Of a stretch of 64,000 nt of DNA, positions 11,640-21,172 are shown one piece after another (within the stretch, counting starts at the first letter, position 1; every line of letters begins with the position of its first letter). The notes beneath the pieces were generated by a model. The model was given only the letters and a program-made list of their open reading frames with translations. It did no database searches and had not been told where the DNA came from. The stretch spans positions 4,154,001-4,218,000 of the forward strand of contig JARFIW010000500.1 in NCBI GenBank assembly GCA_036346225.1. Reading direction: 5' to 3'. Source of the DNA: Platerodrilus igneus (Eukaryota > Arthropoda > Insecta > Coleoptera > Lycidae). A program made the position numbers and the translations under genes.

Positions 11640-11965
11640 GCTGATGATTGTTATAAGCAACTACAGGTGTTGGCATTGCAATATTTTCAAGTAATGTTGA
11701 TGGTGCGAAAAGGATTTATTGGAAAACAGTTAATTTGGCAAATGTCTAGGTGTTGGGGATCTTGTTAGCCGTAGGTTGCCTAACCACCTTCACATACCAC
11801 TGAATATCGGTGAAATAGGGTATATATTTAGAAAACAATAGAATGAGAACCGAACTGCATATAGGCTCTAGAAATTTCAGGGAAGTGTGTAGATTAGCCC
11901 AGAATAGGAAACAATGGAGGTACGCGTCTAACCAGTTCCAGGACTGAAGACCTATTGATGATAAT
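11640..11965 (+). mobile_element. RTE-like 3' end fragment with shared flank (copy 2)
   Basis: The block from about 11640 to 11780 (TTTTCAAGTAATGTTGAT, then TTGGAAAACAGTTAATT, then a CTTCACATACC segment) matches 18416-18580. It is followed directly by the RTE 3' tail (AGAATAGGAAACAATGGAGG, CCAGTTCCAGGACTGAAGAC, then GATGAT). The shared non-RTE flank points to segmental duplication of one truncated copy and not to separate insertions. Confidence 0.55.
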
Positions 11966-12756
11966 ATACAAAAATTACCGCCAAAGCCCATAAAGAATTC
12001 TTAACAAGATATTAAATTGTATTTTATTCAAGGATCCTCTTGAATAAAGATGCCCCGGTTTAATAGTTAGTATGCGATTCAGTTGTAAATCTATAGCTCG
12101 TAGGCAACATCCAACTTTGTATATATACATAAATTTTTTTTATCGCGCTATATAAACCTTCGAGCTCCACGAATTAGGCAGCAAAATTATCTGCTGTGTT
12201 ATTGAAGTAAATTTCCCTATACGCAGAGGCGAAGGTTCAAATCTAAATTAATTAACCACTTCCTCGATTATTTCAGTTGGTAGAACATAAACACCCCCTA
12301 CTCGAATAAATTAGTTTATTAACCCCTACTAAAATTTTTAGAATATAAATATTTCCATAGAATAATAAAGAAAAATGAAAGTTAGTGCAGTATAAAACAC
12401 ATAAAAAATAAATAAAGTTTCAACTTGCACTCAAAATAAAGCTACATGGACTGCTAGTGTCAGAGTACTTTCACCGCCGTGCTTATGTCTTATAGTCTTT
12501 ATCAAATTTAGTGTAAATTACCCTTTGTTATAAAAAATTCCCTAAATAAATATTTGAACTAATTAAACCCTATAGCAACAACTTTTCACAAAAATTATTA
12601 AATACACAATGCTCATCTTTTAAAGCTCCTTACAGGAAATACAAATCTTAAAAACTAATTTGATATTTAAATTTACGAGCCTTGAATTAATTCCAGACTG
12701 AGTTTCTTAATGCTTTAAAACTTTAAACACAAACTTTGGTGACAACAATTGATCTT

Positions 12757-12800
12757 GTATAAAATTGTACAAAATTGTACAAAATTGTATAAAATTATAC
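12757..12800. repeat. 10-bp tandem repeat
   Basis: AAAATTGTAC or close variants repeated four times. Confidence 0.85.
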
Positions 12801-13513
12801 AGGTTTAAGTCGAACCCTAATTTGCAACACATTCAATTGTAGTAGAGTTAAATCAAATAAACTTTAACAGAACTTGAATAAGCCTTGAACATGATCGAAG
12901 ACTATAAGTTGAGCTATTAAACTAATATCTGTAGTAACCTTTGAAAACAAACCTATCACCTGAGTAATTTAACACATTCAGATTTGCTCACAATTTTTTT
13001 AATCGGCGAAAAAACAAACTAACTGCAAATACTTGTACTTGCAATCACTTTTATTGAGTATTGTATATTAAATTGCTTTACTCGTTCGCAGAAATACAGC
13101 AATAACCATTTCAACCATTTTAAAGTAAATCTAGTCCTACATATAACTATAATTCCATTATAAACAACTATATTGTTTAGGGAATTTTATTCTATTAAAG
13201 TATTAAAACCCGTAAAAAGGCACGTACTTTACACTAATAAGAATTGTTCAGTTCATAAAAAAAAATTTAATTTGTCAAACGCTCTGATCAATGCAAAATC
13301 GACTTTATTTTCTAAACGTAAATCTCTATGATATTAGGTACTAAATGTTTGAAATGTTACCTTCATACACAACAAAATTTGTTTTGCTATCTCCGTCATT
13401 ATTCAAATGTGGACGTTTATTCAATGTAATAAATGACTACGTGGTTATATTTGAGCGTTTTGAATAATTTTTACATTAGAAAGTGCTGAAAGGGCACATC
13501 TGTGTGTGTGTCT

Positions 13514-13541
13514 GGGTGGGTGGGTGGATTGGGGCGGGAGG
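13514..13541 (+). other. potential G-quadruplex
   Basis: Four G-runs of three or more lie within 25 bp: GGGTGGGTGGGTGGATTGGG. A further GC-rich patch follows to 13575. Such runs are rare in this AT-rich window. Folding is a prediction. Confidence 0.5.
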
Positions 13542-13642
13542 TCGGACGCATGGACGAGCGACCGAGCGGGCGGGCGTTTCGGTAACATCATAATCAATAA
13601 ATTCATCTACAAATACTAAAACAATGCGTTAACAGTTATTAG

Positions 13643-13644
<2 letters not shown>

Positions 13645-13677
<33 letters not shown>
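13645..13677. repeat. (TA)n microsatellite
   Basis: Pure TA run bordering the left side of the first tRNA-like repeat copy. Confidence 0.95.
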
Positions 13678-13681
<4 letters not shown>

Positions 13682-13970
13682 TTAAGATGAAATAATAACT
13701 TAGACTTTTATGCAAAGCCCAAATGATCATTTCAAATCAAGCTAGTAATTGAAAGAAGGAAAATATAAGGTCTTGGACAGGATTTGAACCTGCATCTCAG
13801 TTTTGCCGGAACTGTGCGTTAACCAATTACGCCACCGAAACCGATGACTATAATTGAGAAATTTACAAATCTAAATCGTGTACAGAACCATATATAAACC
13901 TAACTTTCAATTACGTTTAGCATTTTTGTCAATCATATCTAACATTGTCAAGTTTTTGACTTATGTCAGA
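13678..13970. mobile_element. tRNA-like-bearing repeat, group A copy 1
   Basis: Starts at the (TA)n with TTAAGATGAAATAATAACTT and holds GCAAAGCCCAAATGATCATT, AGCTAGTAATTGAAAG, then a minus-strand tRNA-like core, then CTTTCAATTACG. The same modules recur at 14.03-14.39, 20.9-21.1 and 57.4-57.6 kb. Only the left arm is present, so this copy is a half-element. The right edge is uncertain. Confidence 0.6.
13769..13841 (-). other. tRNA-like sequence, group A copy 1
   Basis: 73 nt that fold as a cloverleaf on the minus strand: acceptor GTTTCGG with CCAAGAC (6 of 7 pairs, one a wobble), a perfect 4-bp D stem (GCGT with ACGC), a perfect 5-bp anticodon stem (CAGTT with AACTG) around CCGGCAA, a T arm GCAGG-TTCAAAT-CCTGT, and a 4-nt variable loop. 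A box TGGCGTAATTGG and B box GGTTCAAATCC are good. Position 33 is C where U is nearly universal; the triplet at 34-36 is GGC. Given the repeat context it is most likely a tRNA-derived element part and not a working tRNA. Confidence 0.65.
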
Positions 13971-14032
13971 TATAGACAGGAAGTAACGCTCAATATTACA
14001 GCTATAAGCCAAGTATTAATATATAAATATTT

Positions 14033-14386
14033 TAGGTAGTTTTTTTACACAAGGTAAGTTGATAAATACTAACGGTTTACAATTATTAAGATAAAATAAT
14101 AACTTAGACTTTCATTCAAAGCCCAAATGATCATTTCAAATCGAGCTAGTAATTGAAGGAAGGAAAATATAAGGTCTTGGACAGGATTTGAACCTGCATC
14201 TCAGTTTTGCCGGAACTGTGCGTTAACCAATTACGCCACTGATACCGATGACTATACTTGAGAAATTTACAAATCTAAATCGTGTACAGAACCATTTGGG
14301 CTTTGCATAAAAGTCTAAGTTATTATTTCATCTTAATAATTGTAATACGTTAGTATTTATCAACTTACCTTGTGTAAAAAAACTAC

Positions 14387-14389
<3 letters not shown>
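14033..14389. mobile_element. foldback element with tRNA-like core, group A copy 2
   Basis: Left arm 14033-14129 (TAGGTAGTTTTTTTACACAA to AAAGCCCAAATG) is the inverted complement of right arm 14293-14389 (CATTTGGGCTTT to ACAAAAAAACTACCTA-like end), about 97 bp each with a few mismatches. The roughly 160 bp between them carries the tRNA-like core. The right edge abuts (TA)n. It resembles a miniature inverted-repeat element with tRNA-like cargo. No transposase is present. Confidence 0.75.
14173..14245 (-). other. tRNA-like sequence, group A copy 2
   Basis: Nearly identical to the core at 13769-13841, with the same CAGTT-CCGGCAA-AACTG anticodon arm and B box GGTTCAAATCC. The acceptor stem is weaker (a GTATCAG-type 5' strand). 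Confidence 0.6.
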
Positions 14390-14457
<68 letters not shown>

Positions 14458-14459
14458 AG
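14390..14459. repeat. (TA)n followed by (GA)n microsatellite
   Basis: TA run to about 14424, then an almost pure GA run to about 14459. It separates group A copy 2 from group B copy 1. Confidence 0.95.
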
Positions 14460-14880
14460 AATAATCCACATTTGGAATGCAAATGCATGTTTATTAATAT
14501 ATATTAACAGTTTAAGATGAAATGAAAACCCAACCTTTTATGTAAAGTTGAATTACCGTTTAAAATCGAACTAGTAATTGAAAACCACTAAAAGAACGGC
14601 TACAGTAGGATTTGAACCTGCGACCTTTGATTTTCCGGATCAGCACTCTAACCAACTGAGCTATGTAGCCAATTGTTTAGATGATGTTATAATTAATACT
14701 ACTGAATCTTGGTTCTTGTTACCGATTTTCAATTACGTCTTTCATTTAAGCAAATTGATTATAGTTATATACATAATTTCTGTACTAATAAATTGATCAT
14801 CCCATTTTGCAACGTTCGGATAATACAAAGATGTAATTATATTATTATTAATAGAGGAGAAGAATAATTCACATTTGAAT
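14460..14880. mobile_element. tRNA-like-bearing repeat, group B copy 1
   Basis: Begins GAAGAATAATCCACATTTGG, passes ATATATTAACAGTTTAAGATG and CGAACTAGTAATTGAAAACC, then a minus-strand tRNA-like core, then TTTTCAATTACGTC. The same modules make up the palindrome at 22.8-23.3 kb. Both groups share the CTAGTAATTGAAA...TTTCAATTACG bracket around different tRNA-like cores, which ties them into one superfamily. Confidence 0.6.
14598..14670 (-). other. tRNA-like sequence, group B copy 1
   Basis: 73 nt with a perfect acceptor stem (GGCTACA with TGTAGCC), D arm GCTC-AGTTGGTTA-GAGT, an anticodon arm around CCGGAAA with one mismatch, and T arm GCAGG-TTCAAAT-CCTAC. The triplet at 34-36 is GGA, but the short variable loop rules out a normal serine tRNA and position 33 is C. 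Taken as tRNA-derived. Confidence 0.65.
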
Positions 14881-15107
14881 TCCATTCTAAAAAGCCAAAC
14901 TACAGGTCCAACCAAAGTAGTAGGGTCGTTAGTGAGGAACCAGACTAAGACAGGTCCCCGAAAGAGGGCAGCGTGTCTTTCGGTACTTAGATTGGCAGAG
15001 ACCATAGGGGTCGGTATGACAGTCTAAGACACTACCGCCATGTGAAAGGCAACGAGAAACCACCACATTACCTCCCAAGTACACAGCGCACTTAAATTGT
15101 AATAAAC

Positions 15108-16049
15108 ATGATGGCATTCTCTGGGGTAAAAGATTCCGGGATTAAAATAGTCTCCCATTCGGATCTCTGGAAAGGGACTATTTCGGTTGATGAGATCGGA
15201 AAGTTCAGAATAAGAGTCAGGAACATTTTGCGAGTCGGAGCGTGGAATGTTACAAGTATGATGCAAGTAGGTAAGCTGGAGAACCTGAAAATCGAAATGA
15301 ATGGGTTAGCACTAGACATATTAGCGATCAGCGAAGTTCGGTGACCAGAGGCGGGGGATTTTTGGAATGGAGACTTTAGGGTAATTCATACAGGAGCAAA
15401 GAAAGGAAATTTGGGTGTGGGAATATTTATGCGAAAAAAGATAGGATACTGTGTAAAAAAGTACTTACAAAAGAACGAAAGAGTACTCATGGTTAGTTTT
15501 GAATCTAAACCGCTAAACACAGTAATAATACAAGTATACATGCCCACCTCTAGCTACAGTGACGAAGAGATAGAAGCGATCTACAAAAACATCAAAGGCA
15601 TATTAAGATACGTAGAAAGACCGAAAAATTTAATAATTACGGGGGATTTTAATGCAGTGGTAGATAAGGGTAGAGATGCAGCGGTAGTAGGATTATTTGG
15701 TTTAGGCACTAGAAACGCTAGGGGAAATAGGCTGGTAGAATTTTGCGACAAGAACAATTAAATCATCACAAACACATTTCTCCAACATTATGCTAGAAGA
15801 CGATATACGTGGAAGATGCCAGGAGATATAGGAAGATATCAAATAGATTACATTTTTGTCAGGCAACGGTTTAGGAATCAAGTAAAAGACTGTAGAAACT
15901 ACCCAGAAGCAGATTTGGACACTGGTTACAACATCGCAATTATGAAGGCCACACTTAATTTTAAAGATTTGAAAATAAGAAACAGAAAAAGGCACTTTGA
16001 GAAACTAAGAGATAAAGATATTAAAAAAAAATTTGAAAAAGTCAAATAA
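15108..16049 (+). pseudogene. RTE endonuclease domain
   Basis: One frame runs from 15108 to 16049 with two stops. It holds VGAWNVTSMMQVGKLENL (the GTWNVRT-type first block), ILAISEVR followed by TGA where tryptophan is expected, LIITGDFNAVVDKG (catalytic GDFN), NRLVEFCDKNN then TAA, YTWKMPGD, and QIDYIFVRQRFR (IDYI block). These are the ordered motifs of apurinic-type endonucleases that nick the target for target-primed reverse transcription. The SDH histidine near the end has decayed (DTGYN). Confidence 0.8.
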
Positions 16050-16314
16050 ATTGCTGAAAGATATCGGAAAAATATCTGATACTAAGGAAGTAGAAACAAA
16101 ATGGAATAACATTAAATCCAGTCTAGAAATGAGTTTGAATTAGCATTAAAGGATCTGTAAATGGTAAGGCACCGGGTACAGATAAGGTGCAAGCAGAAAC
16201 TCTAAAAGCTGCTGGACAAGCTGTAACAGAACGTCTCTTCCAACTTGTAAGCTATATGTATGAGACAGGCGAGATACCCAAAAATTTTAAACGTAATATC
16301 ATAGACTACGATTA

Positions 16315-17228
16315 TATCGGTATTTTCAATCCAGATTGAAGTCAAGCGGCTTAAGTAATCCAGTTTTAAGCTTTGATGTAAACATACAAGAATGTTATTT
16401 CAAACAGCTTGAACAGTTCAAGTCAATCCTAAAAATTTACAGCTTGACTTGACTGGAGCGACATAAACAGGTCAGCACATCAACCCACTTGAAATGTCAC
16501 TCAAAGTGTTATATACGTACCCAACTTCGCTTTATACCATTTGCTGGTCTTGTCTGCTGTATCAACATAACAGGCGGCTCCGTGGTGTAGTTGGTATGCG
16601 TGTGACTACTACGTCCAAGGTCTCGGGTTCGAATCCCGACACGGTCCGTTTGAAAAATGTTGGGCGAGCATTTTTCACAAAAATACGCCCTCGTTCGGAT
16701 GAGAGGTAAAATGGAGGTCCCGTTTGTGAGTTTTGTCACGCACGTTAAAGATCCCTACCTTGCTTGGAGCAGCAAGGGTTCGACAAAATTCAAAATTTTT
16801 CAGGTAAAAAACTCGCTTCCTGGCGAAAGTAGTACCTTCGGGTGGAGCATTGGAAAATCACATGTAGTGTATCAATATAACCTTAAACTGCGAAGGAAAA
16901 GAACATTGATGGTAACTCATACTAGTTTGAATTATAGTAAAGTAGTGGAAAATATAAATACACCTCATTTACAACTATGTTTTTGATGCCGTAGTCGTAG
17001 TTAAAGTATTAATTAATATCTATGCTTGATGTGTTTGATACATTTTAAAACGCATCTAAACAGTAACACAAAGTTGCAGTTCAACAGATGCGTGCGCGCA
17101 ATAAATGAAATTGAAATGAGATTGAAATATCTTCTTTCTCTTTTTCAAACCCTTTACATCTAAACACTTGGGATTGCGATTGACATTTGAAGCCGCTTGA
17201 CTTCAAACCGAATTAATAATACCGACAT
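16315..17228. mobile_element. terminal-inverted-repeat element inserted in the RTE copy
   Basis: The left end (TCGGTATTTTCAATCCAGAT, then TGAAGTCAAGCGGCTT) is the inverted complement of the right end (AAGCCGCTTGACTTCA to AATAATACCGA), about 38 bp at roughly 80 percent. TA lies at both edges, consistent with a TA target duplication of the Tc1/mariner kind. No transposase is encoded. The RTE reading resumes immediately after it. A SINE sits inside. Confidence 0.65.
16572..16867 (+). mobile_element. tRNA-derived SINE with target-site duplications
   Basis: A tRNA-like head (16574-16650) has an A box TGGTGTAGTTGG and a perfect B box GGTTCGAATCC. The body contains GTTCGGATGAGAGG and GCACGTTAAAGATCCC, which I recall as similar to conserved central domains of invertebrate SINEs (not checked). 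The unit is bracketed by 14-bp direct repeats TGTATCAACATAAC (16558-16571) and TGTATCAATATAAC (16868-16881), one mismatch, which fixes both edges. Confidence 0.75.
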
Positions 17229-18415
17229 AAACGTAGTCATTGTCACTATACCAAAAAAGAAATTCTCGGATAGATGTGAAAATTTTCGAATAATAAGTTT
17301 GACAGCACACGTGTCAAAATATTAACTGGAATTGTACAAAGACGGATGAAAAACGAGCTGAAGAAATCCTAGGAGAAGATCAATTTGGGTTCAGGCGAAG
17401 CTGGGGAACACGGGAGCCCATTTCAGCTCTGAGAGTGTTAATGGAGAAAACAATGGAAAAAGGGGAAAGCGTACATATAGGGTTTGTAGATCTTGAAAAA
17501 GTATTCGACAATGTAAAATGGAAAAAATGTTCGAAATACTCAAAAAGATTGGAATGAGTTTTAGGGATGGATCGCTAGTATGTAGCTTATACATACAGCA
17601 AACAGCGGTAATAGAATTAGAGCAGGAACGTAGAAAGGTAAATATTAGGAAAGCAGTGAGTGCCCTATCCCTATTAATCTCTAACTTGAACATCCAAGAG
17701 GCAATGAATACTGTCAAATTCAAGAAGATTGATATGCTTAGATTTTCAGATGATATAGCGGTATTAGCATCTGGTAAGGAGGAGTTAGAAGCTGCTTTTA
17801 ATGAAATGGAAACAGTTATAACAGAGAGATACGGTATAAAAATTAACAAAAATAAAACTAAAGTACTAGTATGTGAAAGAGGGGGAAAATAAAAAAAACT
17901 AGAATACAAATAGGTAACGAGAACTTACAAGAGGTGAAGGATTTCTGCTACCTAGGAAATCAAATAACGCAAAATAGGAAAAGCGCAAAAGATATAAAAC
18001 AAAGATTAGCACAAGGTCGTGCTACGTTTAACAAGAAACAGCAATTACCGTGGTCAAAGACAACAAACATAGAAACAAGAAAAAGATTGCTTAAAACATA
18101 TGTGTGGAGCACAGCACAGTACGGCTGTGAAACCTGGAGAGTAGAAGAAGCGGACAAGGAAAAGGTAGAAGACTTTGAAATGTGGTGTTACAGACGAATG
18201 ATGCAGATATCATGGACAGACAAAGTTAAGAACAAAGAGGTATTAGAAATGCTAGGGGATGATAATTAGAAAAGAATAGAAAGAGAACCGAGCTGTATCT
18301 AGGTAGTGGGAATTACAGGGGACTGTGTAGGTTAGATCAGAATTTAAATAAGTGGAGGTACGCATCCAACAGTTGCAAGACGGAATATCTATATCGAAAA
18401 AATAATGGCACTCAT

Positions 18416-19115
18416 ACCTGATGACTATTAAAAACAACTACATGTATTGGTTTTGAAATATTTTCAACTAATGTTGATTGTGCGAAAGGATATATTGGAA
18501 AACTATTAATTCAGCAAATGTTTAAGCGTTGGAGGTATTTGGTAGCCGGAGGCTACTTAACCCCCTTCACACATCCCTGAGTATGGTATATATTTGTAAA
18601 ACAATAGAAAAGGAACCGAACTGCATTCAAGAAGAAAAAGAAGCGGCTATGTTCAAAGATAACAAACATAGAGACAAGGAGAAAATTGTTAAAAGCATAT
18701 GTGTGGCGCACAGCACAGTACGTCAATGAAATAGGGACAGTAGGAGAAGCAGACAGAAAAACGGTAGAAGCCTTTTGCGCTGTTGTGCTTCAGATGTATG
18801 ATAATAATAGCATAGACAGACAAAGAGGTTATAGAAAAAGTAGCGGAATAAAGATATATGTGAAGAACAAAAAAAATATAGGAGAAATAGAAGGGCAGGA
18901 TAAGTTCTAAGGCACGTTTAGGGAATAGTGTGGTATATATTACAAGCAGAGATAGGAAAAAAGAGAGGTAGATGTAGACCTAGATCAGACTATTATATGC
19001 AGATAGTGAAAGACGCAGACTGTGGAAATTTCAGGTAAATGTGTAGGTAAGTTCAGAATAGGAAACAATGAAGGTGCGCGTCTAACCAGTTTCAGAACTA
19101 AAGACCTAATGATGA
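18416..19115 (+). mobile_element. rearranged RTE-like 3' fragment (copy 4)
   Basis: Begins with the non-RTE flank also seen at 11640, then a piece of RTE 3' sequence, then at about 18625 jumps back to an earlier polymerase piece (ATGTTCAAAGATAACAAACA, LLKAYVWRTAQYVNEIGTVG), and ends in the RTE tail (GAAACAATGAAGGTGCGCG, then GATGATG). The jump is the same as in the copy at 10.7 kb. The terminal GATGATG fits the short 3' repeats typical of RTE elements. Confidence 0.6.
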
Positions 19116-20920
19116 TGGTTTTGTTTTAATACGAATTGTGAAAATTCCAACTATTTTCAGTGCAGTAGTAGGTTTGCACCACGATTGTATTGAATATTTC
19201 TACTAAAAATTTTGGCAACTGATATGTTGGGCTATTTATGCTGCTCCTAACTATGGGTTATCTATTTCGTGTACTTTTGGTAGCTGTATATATAAAATGC
19301 TTGACCGTTGTGGCTGAGTTGATTTTTATGTACTGGGAGATGTAACTTTTTTTTATACCAAGCATTTATCTTTGAGTTTAGGCTAATTTGTTTAGTTTAA
19401 AGTGAAGTCTACTTTTTTATAATATATGATGCAATGTCATGTAACAGATCGATCTTTTTCCAAATACTATTTTTTGTACGTTAGTGTTGTGATTTTTCTA
19501 TTATCAGCCTGCACTGTGTATATTAAGATATCTTTTAGAAAATTTTTAGTTATTTTATAAAATGTTTCATTGTGTTTTTGTATGTTCTATTACTTGTGCT
19601 GGCTTTACAGTTAGTTAGTATATTGCAAATTTTATATCCTATTTATACTTTTTCATCCGTTGGATCAACTTTTATGATCGATTCAATATTGACTATTTTT
19701 TGTTCATAGTTTAATTTACTAATTTATAGCGAAAGATTGTTTTCTAAACTCAGAAGTAGCCTACTTTCTTGAGTATATTAATATTGGTTAAATTTGTCAG
19801 CCTTTTTTATTGTAGCTTAGGTACTGTAAATTATTAGCGAAGTTGTCTTTACTAAGTAAATATTCGATCTTCTTTATATGTCACTTTTTGTTTTTAAAAT
19901 ACTTTGTTATTCTATGCATTTTGTGTTATGGAAAAATTCTGGCATATTTCTTGATTGAAATTATTGGTTATTTTTGTTTTAGTGTGTGTTAGGCAAGTGT
20001 TTATCATATGAGTTTAGTTAACAACGAACTATGCAAATGTTAATGCGATGAATTTAAATAAAGTAAATATTCTAGTTACTGCCCTTGGTATTGCTTATCA
20101 TAAACAACAGTTCTTGATTTACCACTTAAACTTTCGCGCCTTATCAAGGGTTTTGCACCTCAGTAAAAATACTCACCTAATTTTCTCCTTGGTTAGTCTT
20201 ATACTAAACAATTTTATAAACTAAAAAGGGATATGTTTCCTGTGTTATATAGCTCTCTATAGTTGGCATTTTTTATAACAATTTGGTATGGTTTGATAGT
20301 GTGTTGTTATTTGTGTCTTTGGCCTTGTGAATATTAGTATAAAACTCTTTTAAAATCCAAATTGGTTTTTATACAATTATCGTGCTTTTGTGGATCATAG
20401 GATAAATGTTTGTCAATATTTAACAATAATTGTCTTTTTTTTTATTTTGTAAAGTTCTTGCGCGTTTGGGTTTAATTAACCATTATCAATAAATCCTTTT
20501 GCTACAATATTACTACATCAGTGATTAGAACATCGGTAATGTTAAGCAATACTTATATAAAAAATTCTTTGAACACAAATATTCGATGTATCGTATGCAA
20601 ATGCTATAAGATTAGCAGAAACGGATGAGTTAGAAATAGAAAAAACAAGAAGTGAAAGAATAAATGGCGATAAACTAAAACAAAAATGATGCATTTAGTA
20701 AAAAAAATAACAACGAAAAGATCATTTAAAAGTTCAGTGTAAGCAGAACTGACAGAAGTAAAGAAATTCTATTACTTAAAAGTTGGATTACTAAAAGGCA
20801 ATTGAAGTAAAACAAATATAAAAAGTTAACTAGTTTAAGAAGAAAATAGTTTGAGGCTCAAATCTCAAAAGTCTAGCCAACAATCATTTTCTAACCTAGG
20901 CGTTAGAAAAAAGCTAGTAA
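19116..20920. other. T-rich noncoding stretch
   Basis: About 1.8 kb with a T-rich plus strand and no open frame, RNA or repeat that I can recognise. Confidence 0.5.
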
Positions 20921-20924
20921 TTGA

Positions 20925-21129
20925 AAGATAGAAAAAATAAGATGGCGTAATTGGAATCGTATAGTTCTAGAAAGACTAAGATACAGATTCAAGCCCTGTT
21001 CAAGACCTTATATTTTTCATATTTCAATTACTTGCTCGATTTGAAATGATCATTTGAGCTTTGCATAAAAGTCTAAGTTAGTATTTCATTTTATAACTCT
21101 CTCTCTCTTACCTTATGTAAAAAACTACT

Positions 21130-21135
<6 letters not shown>
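20925..21135 (+). mobile_element. tRNA-like-bearing repeat, group A copy 3
   Basis: Plus-strand partial copy: decayed tRNA-like core (20941-21007 with GATGGCGTAATTGG and TTCAAGCCCTGTTCAAGACC), then TTTCAATTACTTGCTCGATT, TTTGCATAAAAGTCTAAGTT, and ACCTTATGTAAAAAACTACT directly before (TA)n. The same right end is seen at 14389 and 57612. Confidence 0.6.

Positions 21136-21170
<35 letters not shown>
21136..21170. repeat. (TA)n microsatellite
   Basis: TA run between tRNA-like repeat A3 and solo-LTR-like repeat B1. Confidence 0.95.

Positions 21171-21172
<2 letters not shown>

Larger units (their letters stand above)
11990..13644. other. AT-rich noncoding stretch
   Basis: No gene supported over about 1.6 kb. 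It holds a 10-bp tandem repeat (12757-12800) and a short G-rich island (13514-13575), reported separately. Confidence 0.5.
16140..18270 (+). pseudogene. RTE reverse transcriptase, split by an insertion
   Basis: The N-terminal finger block NGKAPGTDKVQAETLKAAG reads from about 16158. After the insertion, block EDQFGFRRSWGTREPISAL is at about 17375, GFVDLEKVFDNV (the AF.DLEKAFD block) at about 17480, and LRFSDDIAVLASGKEEL (catalytic YADD turned FSDD) at about 17740. The thumb and C-terminal region with FCYLGNQIT, LLKTYVWSTAQYGCETW and MWCYRRMMQISWTDKV spans 17934-18269 in a different frame. The GVRQGCPLSP block is damaged. Confidence 0.8.
14885..18395 (+). mobile_element. RTE-like non-LTR retrotransposon, interrupted
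   Basis: A long, mostly collinear copy: 5' leader (about 14890-15107), apurinic-type endonuclease (15108-16046), start of reverse transcriptase (16140-16310), an unrelated 0.9 kb insertion (16315-17228), the rest of the polymerase (17229-18270), and a 3' tail. Endonuclease and polymerase motifs are of the RTE kind often misannotated as craniofacial development protein 2. Two in-frame stops in the endonuclease and several frameshifts show it is inactive. Three shorter 3' fragments of the same family lie at 10.7, 11.6 and 18.4 kb. Confidence 0.8.

Noticed and set aside
14578..14796. Frame reading TATVGFEPATFDFPDQHSNQLSY
   Set aside because: It is the translated complement of the tRNA-like core at 14598-14670, a known type of spurious frame.
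16509..16739. Minus-strand frame with GIRTRDLGRSS-like sequence
   Set aside because: It is the antisense of the SINE tRNA-like head; such pseudo-proteins are common by-products of tRNA-derived repeats.
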